The translations under genes and the position numbers were made by a program. Shown piece after piece: positions 1 through 7,377 of a stretch of 64,000 bases of DNA (its first letter is position 1; every line of letters starts with the position of its first letter). The notes under the pieces were generated by a model. The model ran no database searches. It was given only the letters and a program-made list of their open reading frames with translations, and had not been told where the DNA came from. Source of the stretch: Dyadobacter sp. CY347 (GTDB lineage: Bacteria; Bacteroidota; Bacteroidia; Cytophagales; Spirosomataceae). Location: positions 1,424,341 through 1,488,340 of the forward strand of contig NZ_JAKFFT010000004.1 in NCBI RefSeq assembly GCF_021502655.1, read 5' to 3'.

Positions 1-404
1 TGTATTTAAGAGATAAATATGCAAAAGGCGGTGCCCGTGACGGAGTAGGACAGGAGCAAAAGCCACAAGCCGGCCGCGCCGAAAAAGGTGCACGGGTGCG
101 CGGAGAAGGTGATCGTAATGCAGATAAAAACTGGATCAGCAAGGCCGCACTGGCCCGTATCGGTGATGAAAATAAAATGATCGATCCCATTGCCTACTCG
201 GCCCGTCGCGATAAGGAATTTGCTACGAAGCCACGCCGCGAAAAGCGCAACCGCATGATTTTGAACTACACCACACAGGACGGCTCACGCGTGATCTTGC
301 ACGGGATTAATGAAAAGAAAGATACGATTTACGTGGTCCTGGATCGGGTTGAAAGACTTTATGTCCTGGCGAAAAGTACATTAAATGCGGGAAAATACGA
401 TTAG
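1..404 (+). CDS. C-terminal part of an unidentified protein (cut by window edge)
   Basis: The frame is open from the first bases of the window, with no stop before 404, so this is the 3' end of a longer gene. A GTG at 96 could be read as a start but nothing favours it. The readable part is very basic and hydrophilic: a Gly/Arg/Lys-rich stretch (about 30 residues), then a segment containing WISKAALARIG, then a small beta-rich end (ILNYTTQDGSRVILHGINEKKDTIYVVLD, broken here as two strands) that ends in KYD. I do not recognise the family. The last 20 bases overlap the start of the cytochrome c gene, so the two are probably co-transcribed and coupled. Confidence 0.55.
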   Translation, partial: YLRDKYAKGGARDGVGQEQKPQAGRAEKGARVRGEGDRNADKNWISKAALARIGDENKMIDPIAYSARRDKEFATKPRREKRNRMILNYTTQDGSRVILHGINEKKDTIYVVLDRVERLYVLAKSTLNAGKYD

Positions 405-996
405 ATACAGCATATGGTCCGTGCTGGCCATGCTTTTGCTGGTGGCCGCTGTGAAGCGCGAAAACCATTTTGGACGAACAAATAAAACATTGGGCGACAC
501 GCTTGACTGGCCTAAAAGCTTCGGCTTCGGTAAAAAAGCTTCTGCAAAACAAATTGCAGCATGGGACATTGACATCTCGCCCGACGGAAAGGGATTGCCT
601 GCGGGCGAGGGCAATGTTTCCCGGGGCCGCGAAATTTACGCGTTGAAATGTGCAGCCTGCCACGGGGCAACCGGAACCGAGGGCCCGAATGACCGGCTTG
701 TAGCAGCGCCGGATTCCGCTGGTAAAAGCAGCGGGGCGCGAAGAATCAAATCCATCGGAAATTACTGGCCTTACGCCACAACCGTTTTTGACTACATCCG
801 CCGCGCCATGCCATTCAACCAGCCCGGATCATTAACGGATCAAGAAGTGTACAGCATTACGGCTTTTCTGCTCAATGCCAACGGGTTATGGGATGATAAA
901 AACACATTAAATGCGAAAAACCTGCCAAAAGTTAAAATGCCGGCACAGGACAAATTCGTTCCCGACGACCGCATCGACGGGCCGGAAATCAAATAA
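385..996 (+). CDS. SoxD-like c-type cytochrome, electron acceptor of the neighbouring dehydrogenase
   Basis: A 203-residue exported monoheme cytochrome c. It has an N-terminal hydrophobic segment (about residues 9-22) acting as signal or anchor, then the stretch WDIDISPDGKGLPAG that resembles the SoxD cytochrome subunit, and a heme-binding CAACH at residues 89-93. A later Met in RRAMPFNQPG is a candidate sixth heme ligand. The gene overlaps the end of the preceding frame by 20 bases and ends 2 bases before the SoxC-type dehydrogenase gene. The likely role is to take electrons from that molybdenum enzyme in the periplasm and pass them to the respiratory chain. Family assignment is from motifs and context; an exact SoxD or SorB label is not certain. 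Confidence 0.85.
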   Translation: MRENTIRYSIWSVLAMLLLVAAVKRENHFGRTNKTLGDTLDWPKSFGFGKKASAKQIAAWDIDISPDGKGLPAGEGNVSRGREIYALKCAACHGATGTEGPNDRLVAAPDSAGKSSGARRIKSIGNYWPYATTVFDYIRRAMPFNQPGSLTDQEVYSITAFLLNANGLWDDKNTLNAKNLPKVKMPAQDKFVPDDRIDGPEIK

Positions 997-998
997 TA

Positions 999-2243
999 AT
1001 GAATACCACAAACGATAAGAACGACTCTGCCGGAATCAGAATCAGCCGCAGAAATCTCCTCGCCGGAGCAGCTGCGGCTACTGTGGTGCTGGTGCAAACT
1101 GCGCAGGGGAAAGCATTTCAGGCAGCACTTACCCAGGCTGAAAACATGAGCGACGATCCTACCAAAGTGCCCGGTGTTCCTCCGGGAACATTAGGAACGC
1201 GCTCGGCATTTGAAAAGCCGGTCAAAGCCCCTTCGGACACTTCTTCACGCACTCCGTTACAAGATCTGTACGGGACGATAACGCCCTCTGACCTGCATTA
1301 TGAACGGCATCACGGCGGTGTTCCGGCCATTGATCCCGCCAAATATGAACTTGTCATTCATGGCATGGTGGACAAACCGATGGTTTTCACGCTGGCCGAT
1401 CTCAAACGTTTTCCCTCCGTTTCGCGAACGGCATTTCTGGAATGTTCGGGCAATTACCGCGGCAGCAACGATGGCAAGCTGAGGCCACAGGAAATCTGCG
1501 GGCTGGTAAGCCAGAGCGAATGGACAGGCGTGAAGCTTTCCACTATATTTCGGGAAGTGGGCGTGAGCCCAAAAGCAAGCTGGTTTCTGGCCGAAGGAGG
1601 CGATGCCGCGGTCATGACACGCAGCGTTCCGGTTAAAAAAGGGTTCGACGACGCGATCATTGCCTATGCGCAGAACGGCGAGGCAGTAAGGCCGGAACAG
1701 GGTTATCCGGCACGGCTTTTCCTGCCGGGCTGGGAGGGAAATGCGAGTGTAAAGTGGCTTCGCCGCATCGAGCTTTCGGACGCGCCATTTATGACCCGCG
1801 AAGAAACTTCAAAATATACAGAAACCGTTGCCGGTGGAAAAATCAGGCAATTCAGCTTCACAATGGACGCCAGGTCGGTTATCACTTATCCAAGCTATCC
1901 GGCAAAAGTAGAGGCTGGCTGGATCGAAATACGGGGGATTGCGTGGAGCGGGCGCGGGAAAATTGCGCGGGTAGAAGTGAGCACGGATGCAGGCAAAAGC
2001 TGGAAGACGGCTGCCTTGCAGGAACCAATCCTGGACAAAGCTATTACGGCATTCAGGCATTTGTGGCAATGGGACGGCAACCCCACCGAGATTATGAGCC
2101 GGGCTGTGGATGAAACAGGTTATGTCCAGCCTTTTTTGAAACAATTACTCGCAGCCAGAGGGGGAAACATGGGTTATCATTTTAATCCCATAACGGCCTG
2201 GTATGTGCAAAAAGACGGACAGGTTTTGTTTAAGGCCACTTAA
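999..2243 (+). CDS. soxC: Molybdenum-dependent sulfite/sulfane dehydrogenase, SoxC/SorA type
   Basis: A 414-residue sulfite-oxidase-family enzyme that oxidises sulfite or protein-bound sulfane sulfur in the periplasm. A twin-arginine signal is visible (ISRRNLL, Arg17-Arg18, followed by an Ala-rich hydrophobic stretch), consistent with Tat export of a folded cofactor-loaded protein. The molybdopterin domain contains YERHHGG (about 101-107) and FLECSGN with Cys149 as the expected molybdenum ligand. A C-terminal Mo-co dimerisation domain (about 290-410) contains ARVEVSTDAGKSW. The gene lies 2 bases after the cytochrome gene, the usual dehydrogenase/cytochrome pairing. No soxXYZAB genes are in view, so it may simply detoxify sulfite made during degradation of organosulfur compounds. 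SoxC is favoured over SorA by the ERHHGG and NYRGSNDG regions, but the substrate is unproven. Confidence 0.9.
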   Translation: MNTTNDKNDSAGIRISRRNLLAGAAAATVVLVQTAQGKAFQAALTQAENMSDDPTKVPGVPPGTLGTRSAFEKPVKAPSDTSSRTPLQDLYGTITPSDLHYERHHGGVPAIDPAKYELVIHGMVDKPMVFTLADLKRFPSVSRTAFLECSGNYRGSNDGKLRPQEICGLVSQSEWTGVKLSTIFREVGVSPKASWFLAEGGDAAVMTRSVPVKKGFDDAIIAYAQNGEAVRPEQGYPARLFLPGWEGNASVKWLRRIELSDAPFMTREETSKYTETVAGGKIRQFSFTMDARSVITYPSYPAKVEAGWIEIRGIAWSGRGKIARVEVSTDAGKSWKTAALQEPILDKAITAFRHLWQWDGNPTEIMSRAVDETGYVQPFLKQLLAARGGNMGYHFNPITAWYVQKDGQVLFKAT

Positions 2244-2321
2244 TGGAATGTTAAATGTTTAGCTAACAGCATAATGCGGACTGGCCGGGCCATCCCACCA
2301 TAGGAGGAACGCTAATATTTG

Positions 2322-2329
2322 TATATTTG
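2322..2329 (+). promoter_or_regulatory. Bacteroidota -7 promoter element (TATATTTG)
   Basis: The octamer matches TAnnTTTG exactly and ends 29 bases before the ATG at 2359. I found no clear -33 TTG at the expected distance. It probably drives the receiver-protein gene alone, since the dehydrogenase gene ends about 80 bases upstream. Confidence 0.5.
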
Positions 2330-2358
2330 CTGTTAGTAACTACACTCTATTATTGTTG

Positions 2359-2754
2359 ATGGAAAAGCCCAAAAGGGTTTACTTGGTGGACGACGACCCG
2401 GACGACCGATATCTGGTCTGTGAAGCCCTCACACAAGTAAGCGCTGACATTACAATTATTGAAGCAATTGACGGCCAGCATTTCTTTGAACTTATTGGCG
2501 ATACCAGTCCGGATAGTCCTGCATTGATCCTTTTGGACGTGAATATGCCGCGGATGGATGGACTGGAAACGCTTAGCAAGATCAAAACCAAGCCCTCGCT
2601 TGCTGCGCTACCGATTGTCATGTTTTCCACCTCCGGCAACCAAACTTTGATCGAGCAGGCGCATAGGGAAGGAGTAACCGCGTTTTTTGTAAAACCAACT
2701 TCTTTTGAAGGTTACATTGAGTTCGCAGCCATTATAGCGGGTCATTTGCATTAA
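2359..2754 (+). CDS. Single-domain response regulator (receiver only)
   Basis: A 131-residue stand-alone receiver domain of the CheY/Rcp1 type. The acidic pocket is VDDDPDD (residues 10-16), the phosphoacceptor is Asp60 in LLDVNMP, the switch Ser is Ser90, and Lys112 is in FFVKP. No DNA-binding output domain follows, so it must act by protein contact or as a phosphorelay carrier. I chose the ATG at 2359 over the in-frame TTG codons at 2353 and 2356, as it lies directly before a typical receiver N-terminus. It is very similar in layout to the receiver gene at 22847-23284. No cognate kinase is adjacent on this strand; a kinase with its own receiver lies 2 kb away. Confidence 0.9.
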   Translation: MEKPKRVYLVDDDPDDRYLVCEALTQVSADITIIEAIDGQHFFELIGDTSPDSPALILLDVNMPRMDGLETLSKIKTKPSLAALPIVMFSTSGNQTLIEQAHREGVTAFFVKPTSFEGYIEFAAIIAGHLH

Positions 2755-2771
2755 ATTATCTACGCAAATGA

Positions 2772-2882
2772 TTAATCCGATGCCATCAGTTGTTTGAGTT
2801 CATCCACCAGCTCTGGAATTGAACCGGTCTTTTCAATGAACTGGTCAACACCGATCTGCTTGAAGCGCGGCTGATTATTCAT
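2772..2882 (-). CDS. Possible 36-residue peptide resembling the tail of a receiver domain
   Basis: A short frame on the minus strand starts with ATG overlapping the nhaA stop codon (ATGAATAA) and ends with TAA at 2772. The peptide includes IGVDQFIEKTGSIPELVDEL and then a short helix, a pattern like the last strand and helix of a response-regulator receiver (the EKTGS part standing where KP is usual). It may be a decayed response-regulator remnant left behind nhaA, or a translationally coupled small protein. I cannot decide from sequence alone. Confidence 0.3.
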   Translation of the reverse strand: MNNQPRFKQIGVDQFIEKTGSIPELVDELKQLMASD

Positions 2883-4080
2883 CTCGGGGGGTAGTGAAAC
2901 CAATTTTTTTTCTTTTTTGCTCCACCCGGCTCAGCCAGATGTAACCTATTATCCCGGAAATCACCGAAGCTGTTAATATGGAGAATTTAGCTTCTGACAG
3001 GATCAGCTCTTTTCCGGTAAAGGAAAGCAGCGCAATGAAAATCGACATGGTAAAGCCAATGCCGCCCAGCATTCCCACGCCCATAATATGAAGCCAGGAG
3101 GCGTGTTTGGGCATTTTGGCAATCCCAAGTTTAACTGCAACCCATGAAAAAATCGTAATTCCAAGGGGCTTTCCAATCACAAGTCCTGCGATTATTCCCA
3201 GCCCGAGCACCGTTGTCAATCCCGCCAGCATGCCTGCTTCAAACTGAATGTTGGTATTGGCCAATGCAAACACCGGCATGATGATAAAGTTGACCGGGTT
3301 GACGAGGAAATGTTCAAGTTTTTCCAATGGGGACTCCGTTGCATCCGGGGTGGTGGGTATCGCGAATGCGGTCAGAACGCCCGCGATAGTGGCATGTACG
3401 CCTGAATGATGAATAAAATACCAGATAAAAAGCCCCGGGATGAGATAGGCCGCCAGATTTTTGACCTTCAATTTGTTAAGCACCAAAAGAAAAACGAAAA
3501 TCCCAAATGCATATAACAGATAAGTGTAATGTATGTCGGAAGAATAAAAAATGGCTATGACCAGGATCGCGATCAGGTCGTCGACGATAGCCAGGGCTGA
3601 AAGGAAGATTTTGAGTGATGATGGCGCACGTTTTCCCAGCATGGAAATGATCGCAATGGCGAATGCAATGTCCGTTGCCATGGGAATTCCCCAGCCCGCA
3701 GCGGTTTCGGTGCCCGCATTGAATGCGTAGTAAATGGTGGCAGGCGCCAGCACACCCCCCATTGCTGCCAGGATAGGAAGGGAGGCTTTTTTGAAAGACG
3801 ACAATTCACCTTCCACCAGTTCCCGCTTGATTTCGAGGCCTACCAGCAGAAAGAAAATCGCCATTAACCCGTCATTGATCCACAGCAGCACGGGGTAACG
3901 CAAGTGAACGCCTCCCAGATCGGCTCCGATCTCAGTTGCCAGAAGGTTTTCATAACCCGGTCCGGCCCCGGAGTTCGCGATGATCAGTGAAATGATCACG
4001 CAAATGATCAGGATTATCCCGCCGGTTGAGCTGGATTGGAAAAATTTCTTAAAAGAATGGATGTTGATCAGAGTAGCCAT
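2875..4080 (-). CDS. nhaA: Na+/H+ antiporter NhaA
   Basis: A 401-residue inner-membrane antiporter that exports Na+ (or Li+) in exchange for protons, helping with salt and alkaline pH. About a dozen hydrophobic segments are visible. The ion-binding aspartates stand out as Asp167-Asp168 in LAIVDDLIAI, and the GIPMATDIAFA segment (Asp137) and FFLLVGLEIKREL (Glu82) match other conserved positions of the family. Length is normal, and the cytoplasmic basic tail (EQKRKKIG) is short. It is transcribed in the same direction as the upstream two-component genes with a 66-base gap, so it could be co-transcribed with them. A second, unrelated Na+/H+ antiporter (CPA1 type) lies at 53874-55127. Confidence 0.97.
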   Translation of the reverse strand: MATLINIHSFKKFFQSSSTGGIILIICVIISLIIANSGAGPGYENLLATEIGADLGGVHLRYPVLLWINDGLMAIFFLLVGLEIKRELVEGELSSFKKASLPILAAMGGVLAPATIYYAFNAGTETAAGWGIPMATDIAFAIAIISMLGKRAPSSLKIFLSALAIVDDLIAILVIAIFYSSDIHYTYLLYAFGIFVFLLVLNKLKVKNLAAYLIPGLFIWYFIHHSGVHATIAGVLTAFAIPTTPDATESPLEKLEHFLVNPVNFIIMPVFALANTNIQFEAGMLAGLTTVLGLGIIAGLVIGKPLGITIFSWVAVKLGIAKMPKHASWLHIMGVGMLGGIGFTMSIFIALLSFTGKELILSEAKFSILTASVISGIIGYIWLSRVEQKRKKIGFTTPRDE

Positions 4081-4146
4081 AGCGGTAAAACTAGTAAGTA
4101 TGGCCCAGAAATGCCCCCAAAAATTGAACTACCGCAAAAATCTACA

Positions 4147-4539
4147 TTACATGAATGTTTTGATTTTCCTTGCTTTGTCCAGTCTCCCTTCGATGGCTTT
4201 CAGCAGCTCGGTCTCGTCAAATGGCTTGGTAAGGTAATCGTCGGCGCCCATTTCCATGCCTTTGTTCAGGTCGAGCCGTTCTGCTTTTGCCGTCAGGAAA
4301 ATAAACGGGATTGTGTCGGTTCCGGGAGTTTTGCTTAGCAAATGCAACACGCCGTAGCCATCCAGCTCAGGCATCATAATGTCGCAGAGGATCAGGTCCG
4401 GGCGGTGCTGGAATGCCAGTTCAACACCTTTTTGACCATTACTCGCACGGCTTACCACATACCCCGAGAATTCCAGCAACTCAGCTGTGCTTTCTCTGAT
4501 ATCATCATTGTCTTCTATGATCAGGATCTTTTCATTCAT
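4147..4539 (-). CDS. Single-domain response regulator paired with the FixL-like kinase
   Basis: A 130-residue receiver domain. Acidic pocket Glu9-Asp10, phosphoacceptor Asp53 in LILCDIMMP, switch Thr83 in FLTAKAE, and Lys105 in YLTKPFDE are all present. There is no DNA-binding domain; the C-terminal 20 residues are just a basic helix. The start overlaps the end of the upstream kinase gene by 8 bases, which indicates coupled translation and a cognate pair. Unlike FixJ, it cannot bind DNA by itself and must relay the signal through another protein. Confidence 0.93.
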   Translation of the reverse strand: MNEKILIIEDNDDIRESTAELLEFSGYVVSRASNGQKGVELAFQHRPDLILCDIMMPELDGYGVLHLLSKTPGTDTIPFIFLTAKAERLDLNKGMEMGADDYLTKPFDETELLKAIEGRLDKARKIKTFM

Positions 4540-5749
4540 GCCTGGTAGGGAAGGAGAGGGTGAATGATGTGCCCTGGTTTACCTCACTGGAAAACCGGAC
4601 CTGACCGCCGATCAGCTCAACATACCGGCGTACAATGTTCAATCCCAGGCCCGTGCCTGCAATGTTGCCGGTGTTATGCGCCCTGAAAAATGCTTCGAAC
4701 AAATGCCTCTGATCGTCAATGGGGATGCCTATGCCGTCGTCCTTAATGGTAATCGTCACCAGTGAGGGCGTAACTTCGGTATTGAACTCAATAAAGGTGT
4801 CTTCGCCCGAGTACTTGATCGCGTTGCTGATGAGGTTGATGATGGCATTTTTTAGAAGGGACGGATCCAGATGTACAAATGCGGATGTGCCGGTATGCCG
4901 GTAAATGATCTGCTGGTTTTGCTTGGCCATCAGCTGCATATCCTCAGTGACTTCTTCTGAAAATTTAACAAGATCAAAATTCGAAAAAACCGGCTTGAAT
5001 TCGCCTGCTTCAAGTCTTTCGAGCGAAAGGAAGTCGTTCAGGATTCCCGTAAGGTGGGTTACCAGATGCTTGATCTTGGCGGTGTGCCGTTCAATATTGG
5101 GGCTGATGCATTCTCCCGAGTATTTTTCGATCAGGATAGACGAAAGCTGGATGGCGCTGAGCGGGGTCCTGAATTCGTGAGAAGCCATGGATACAAACCT
5201 GCTTTTTAACTGGCCCAATTCGACTTCTTTTTCCAGGGACCTGCTTACTTTTTCCTTTGCATTTTCAAGCGCCAGGACTGTCTCCGTCAGCAGCCGCGTG
5301 CGCTCTTCCACTTGTTCTTCGAGGTGCAGCGCATATTCCCGCAGTTGCTCTTCGGCCCGCTTTTCGCGGCTCAGGTCGTGTATAAAACCCGTGTAAATTT
5401 TACGTCCCGAAAACTGCACTTCGCTGATCGCCAACCTGAACGGAAAAGCCGCCCCGTATTTCGTGAGCCCTGTCACTTCCCGGCCTTTGCCAATGATGTT
5501 CTTTTTCGCCGTCCGGTGGTAATGGTTGAGATATTCGTCGTGCTGCTCGCGGTCGGGAGTTGGCATGAGCATGGATATATTGTGCCCGATTACTTCGTTT
5601 TCAGGGTATCCGAACAGGCGACAGGCGGAGGGGTTGATTGTTTCAATAATGCCTTTGTCACTGATCGTAATGATCCCATCGATCGCGTGATCAACAATTG
5701 CTTTAAGCAGGGCTGAATTTTCCATGAAATTTTGCGCAAGATGCTGCAA
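4532..5749 (-). CDS. PAS-domain sensor histidine kinase with FixL-like (possible heme) PAS
   Basis: A 405-residue soluble kinase with no membrane segments. Order: PAS domain (about 12-125), coiled coil (about 130-180), HisKA with phospho-acceptor His191 in SHEFRTPLS, and HATPase (about 290-405) with NLISNAIKYS, DDGIGIP and GTGLGL. The PAS domain strongly resembles FixL: PTPDREQHDEYLNHY, NIIGKGREVTG, and YTGFIHDLSRE all have FixL counterparts. By eye, His70 aligns with the heme ligand His200 of Bradyrhizobium FixL, and Arg90 with the regulatory Arg220; Arg206 and His214 are replaced by His76 and Asn84. Oxygen or redox sensing is therefore plausible but unproven, because related PAS domains can keep this His without heme. 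It precedes its receiver partner in the same operon. Confidence 0.93.
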   Translation of the reverse strand: MQHLAQNFMENSALLKAIVDHAIDGIITISDKGIIETINPSACRLFGYPENEVIGHNISMLMPTPDREQHDEYLNHYHRTAKKNIIGKGREVTGLTKYGAAFPFRLAISEVQFSGRKIYTGFIHDLSREKRAEEQLREYALHLEEQVEERTRLLTETVLALENAKEKVSRSLEKEVELGQLKSRFVSMASHEFRTPLSAIQLSSILIEKYSGECISPNIERHTAKIKHLVTHLTGILNDFLSLERLEAGEFKPVFSNFDLVKFSEEVTEDMQLMAKQNQQIIYRHTGTSAFVHLDPSLLKNAIINLISNAIKYSGEDTFIEFNTEVTPSLVTITIKDDGIGIPIDDQRHLFEAFFRAHNTGNIAGTGLGLNIVRRYVELIGGQVRFSSEVNQGTSFTLSFPTRHE

Positions 5750-5845
5750 TTGATATCATGCAATATAACCAAGGATCAGCTATTGTCTATCTCATTCTGA
5801 GGGATTTGTTTTTTATATTGGGGAGAAATACGTGTAAAGCAGTTT

Positions 5846-6406
5846 TCAAATATTTTCAAGATTCCAGGTCCGGTTTTGATTTCTAAGATTGTAAACGGAA
5901 GGGGATATGCCCGTCACTTTTTTAAACTGGTTGGATAAATGCGACACGCTGCTGTAATGGAGCATATATGATATTTCTGTGAGGTTCAATTCTTTGTATT
6001 GCAACAATTCCTTGACCCGCTCGATCTTGTGATGGATAATGTAATGCTGAATGTCGATGCCTTTTGCTGCGGTGAACAGATTGGACAAATAAGTGTAGTC
6101 GTAACCCAGCTTTTTACTGATGTAATCTGAATAATTGGTTTTGGGCATATCTTCGGTAAAATGCACCATTTCAATGATGACGCCTTTGATCTTCTCGATC
6201 AGGATGCTCTTTTTATCTTCAATTAATTCCAGACCCGATTTTGCAAGACGTTCTTTCAAATGCTGTTGCTTGTCGGCAGTGATGTTTTTCGTCAGATTCA
6301 CGCTTCCCAGCTCGATCTTTAAAAAGCCGATCCGCAGTCTTCTCAGCTCATCTTTAACGCAAAGCTTGCACCTCAGACTGACCATATTTTTAATGTAAAG
6401 AATCAT
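5846..6406 (-). CDS. AraC-type regulator with an HMA-like N-terminal domain
   Basis: A 186-residue protein with a C-terminal AraC double helix-turn-helix (about 85-180; HYIIHHKIERVKELL and SVSHLSNQFKKVTGISPS are typical). The N-terminal 75 residues are not a cupin. They start with a strand followed by a CxxC (Cys13, Cys16) and a helix, then an alternating strand/helix pattern that resembles the ferredoxin-like heavy-metal-associated fold. This suggests a metal- or thiol-responsive regulator, but the assignment is by eye. It is transcribed alone, with about 95 bases after it before the kinase gene; its target cannot be read from context. Confidence 0.8.
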   Translation of the reverse strand: MILYIKNMVSLRCKLCVKDELRRLRIGFLKIELGSVNLTKNITADKQQHLKERLAKSGLELIEDKKSILIEKIKGVIIEMVHFTEDMPKTNYSDYISKKLGYDYTYLSNLFTAAKGIDIQHYIIHHKIERVKELLQYKELNLTEISYMLHYSSVSHLSNQFKKVTGISPSVYNLRNQNRTWNLENI

Positions 6407-6702
6407 GATGATGCGTTAAGTGTTGATTATTTCCTTGATGCATTGGATGTTATCGCAGACCTGAGTGAAGGTAATGCCTATATGGTTAGTTAAAGTTGAC
6501 ATCGTTCATACATTAACCTGATGAATGTCAGTTGCGTGCAATGAAAAAGATTCCCGAGTGTATCGTCAAAATGAGCTCGATACAGCGGTGTGTCAATCAG
6601 TGATTAATGTAACATTTTCCATTTAGAGTGTAACTGATACTTCATTGGTTTACAGACCTTTACTTCATAATTACACTTTAACGGTTAAAACTAGCAGGAA
6701 TA
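6407..6702. other. Intergenic region between divergent AraC regulator and BON gene
   Basis: These 296 bases separate two divergent genes, so they should hold both promoters. I see no TAnnTTTG box close to either start, no convincing open frame, no RNA gene and no strong dyad. The region is AT-rich near 6600-6690. Confidence 0.4.
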
Positions 6703-7377
6703 ATGAAAACCAACGAGCAGTTGCAGAAGGACGTTCGGGACGCCATCAAATGGGAACCGTTATTGGCAGCCGCCGAAATTGGCGTTTGTGCAAGGGACGG
6801 TGTGATAACGCTGCTGGGCACAGTGGATAGTTACGCAAAAAAATCCGAAGCAGAAAATGCCGCAAAAAATGTGGCAGGCGTAAGGGTCGTGATTGAGCAG
6901 ATTGACGTCAAAACGTCGCGAAACCTGCAAAGCCGCGACAATCATGAGCTTGCCGATGAGATTTTAAGCATATTTAAATTGAACCATGAAATCCCGGGTG
7001 AGCGGATTAAAGTCAAAATTGAAAAGAGCTGGGTTACACTGGAAGGTGAACTCCAATGGAACCACCAGAAAGACGCAGCTGCCAAGCTGATCCAGAAACT
7101 GGTCGGTATCCGGGGGATTTCAAACAACATTGTGATCAAATCCGATTCAACCGACGAGGTTGAGAAAGAAGACATTGAGCGTGCACTTGCACGGAACTGG
7201 TCTATCAAGGAACAGGACATTCATGTGGCCGTTTCCAACAATACGGTCCTATTGACCGGCACAGTGGGCTCCTGGTACGAAAGGGACGAAGCAGAACGCC
7301 AGGCATGGAAAGCGCCCGGCGTTGAGCTTGTCGATAACGAGCTGGTTGTGGAATATGAATATTCGCTGGTAAGTTAA
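6703..7377 (+). CDS. Protein with three BON domains
   Basis: A 224-residue protein made of three consecutive BON modules (about 3-70, 77-145 and 153-222). Each has the pattern of a helix, a strand with a short basic insert, then [33 protein letters not shown] or [17 protein letters not shown], and a second helix ending in a Gly-Val pair. BON domains bind phospholipids or other ligands and are linked to envelope and osmotic stress (OsmY family). No signal peptide is visible, so this copy may be cytoplasmic, which is unusual for the family. Its stop codon shares TTAA with the stop of the convergent phosphoketolase gene, leaving no space for a terminator. Confidence 0.9.
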   Translation: MKTNEQLQKDVRDAIKWEPLLAAAEIGVCARDGVITLLGTVDSYAKKSEAENAAKNVAGVRVVIEQIDVKTSRNLQSRDNHELADEILSIFKLNHEIPGERIKVKIEKSWVTLEGELQWNHQKDAAAKLIQKLVGIRGISNNIVIKSDSTDEVEKEDIERALARNWSIKEQDIHVAVSNNTVLLTGTVGSWYERDEAERQAWKAPGVELVDNELVVEYEYSLVS

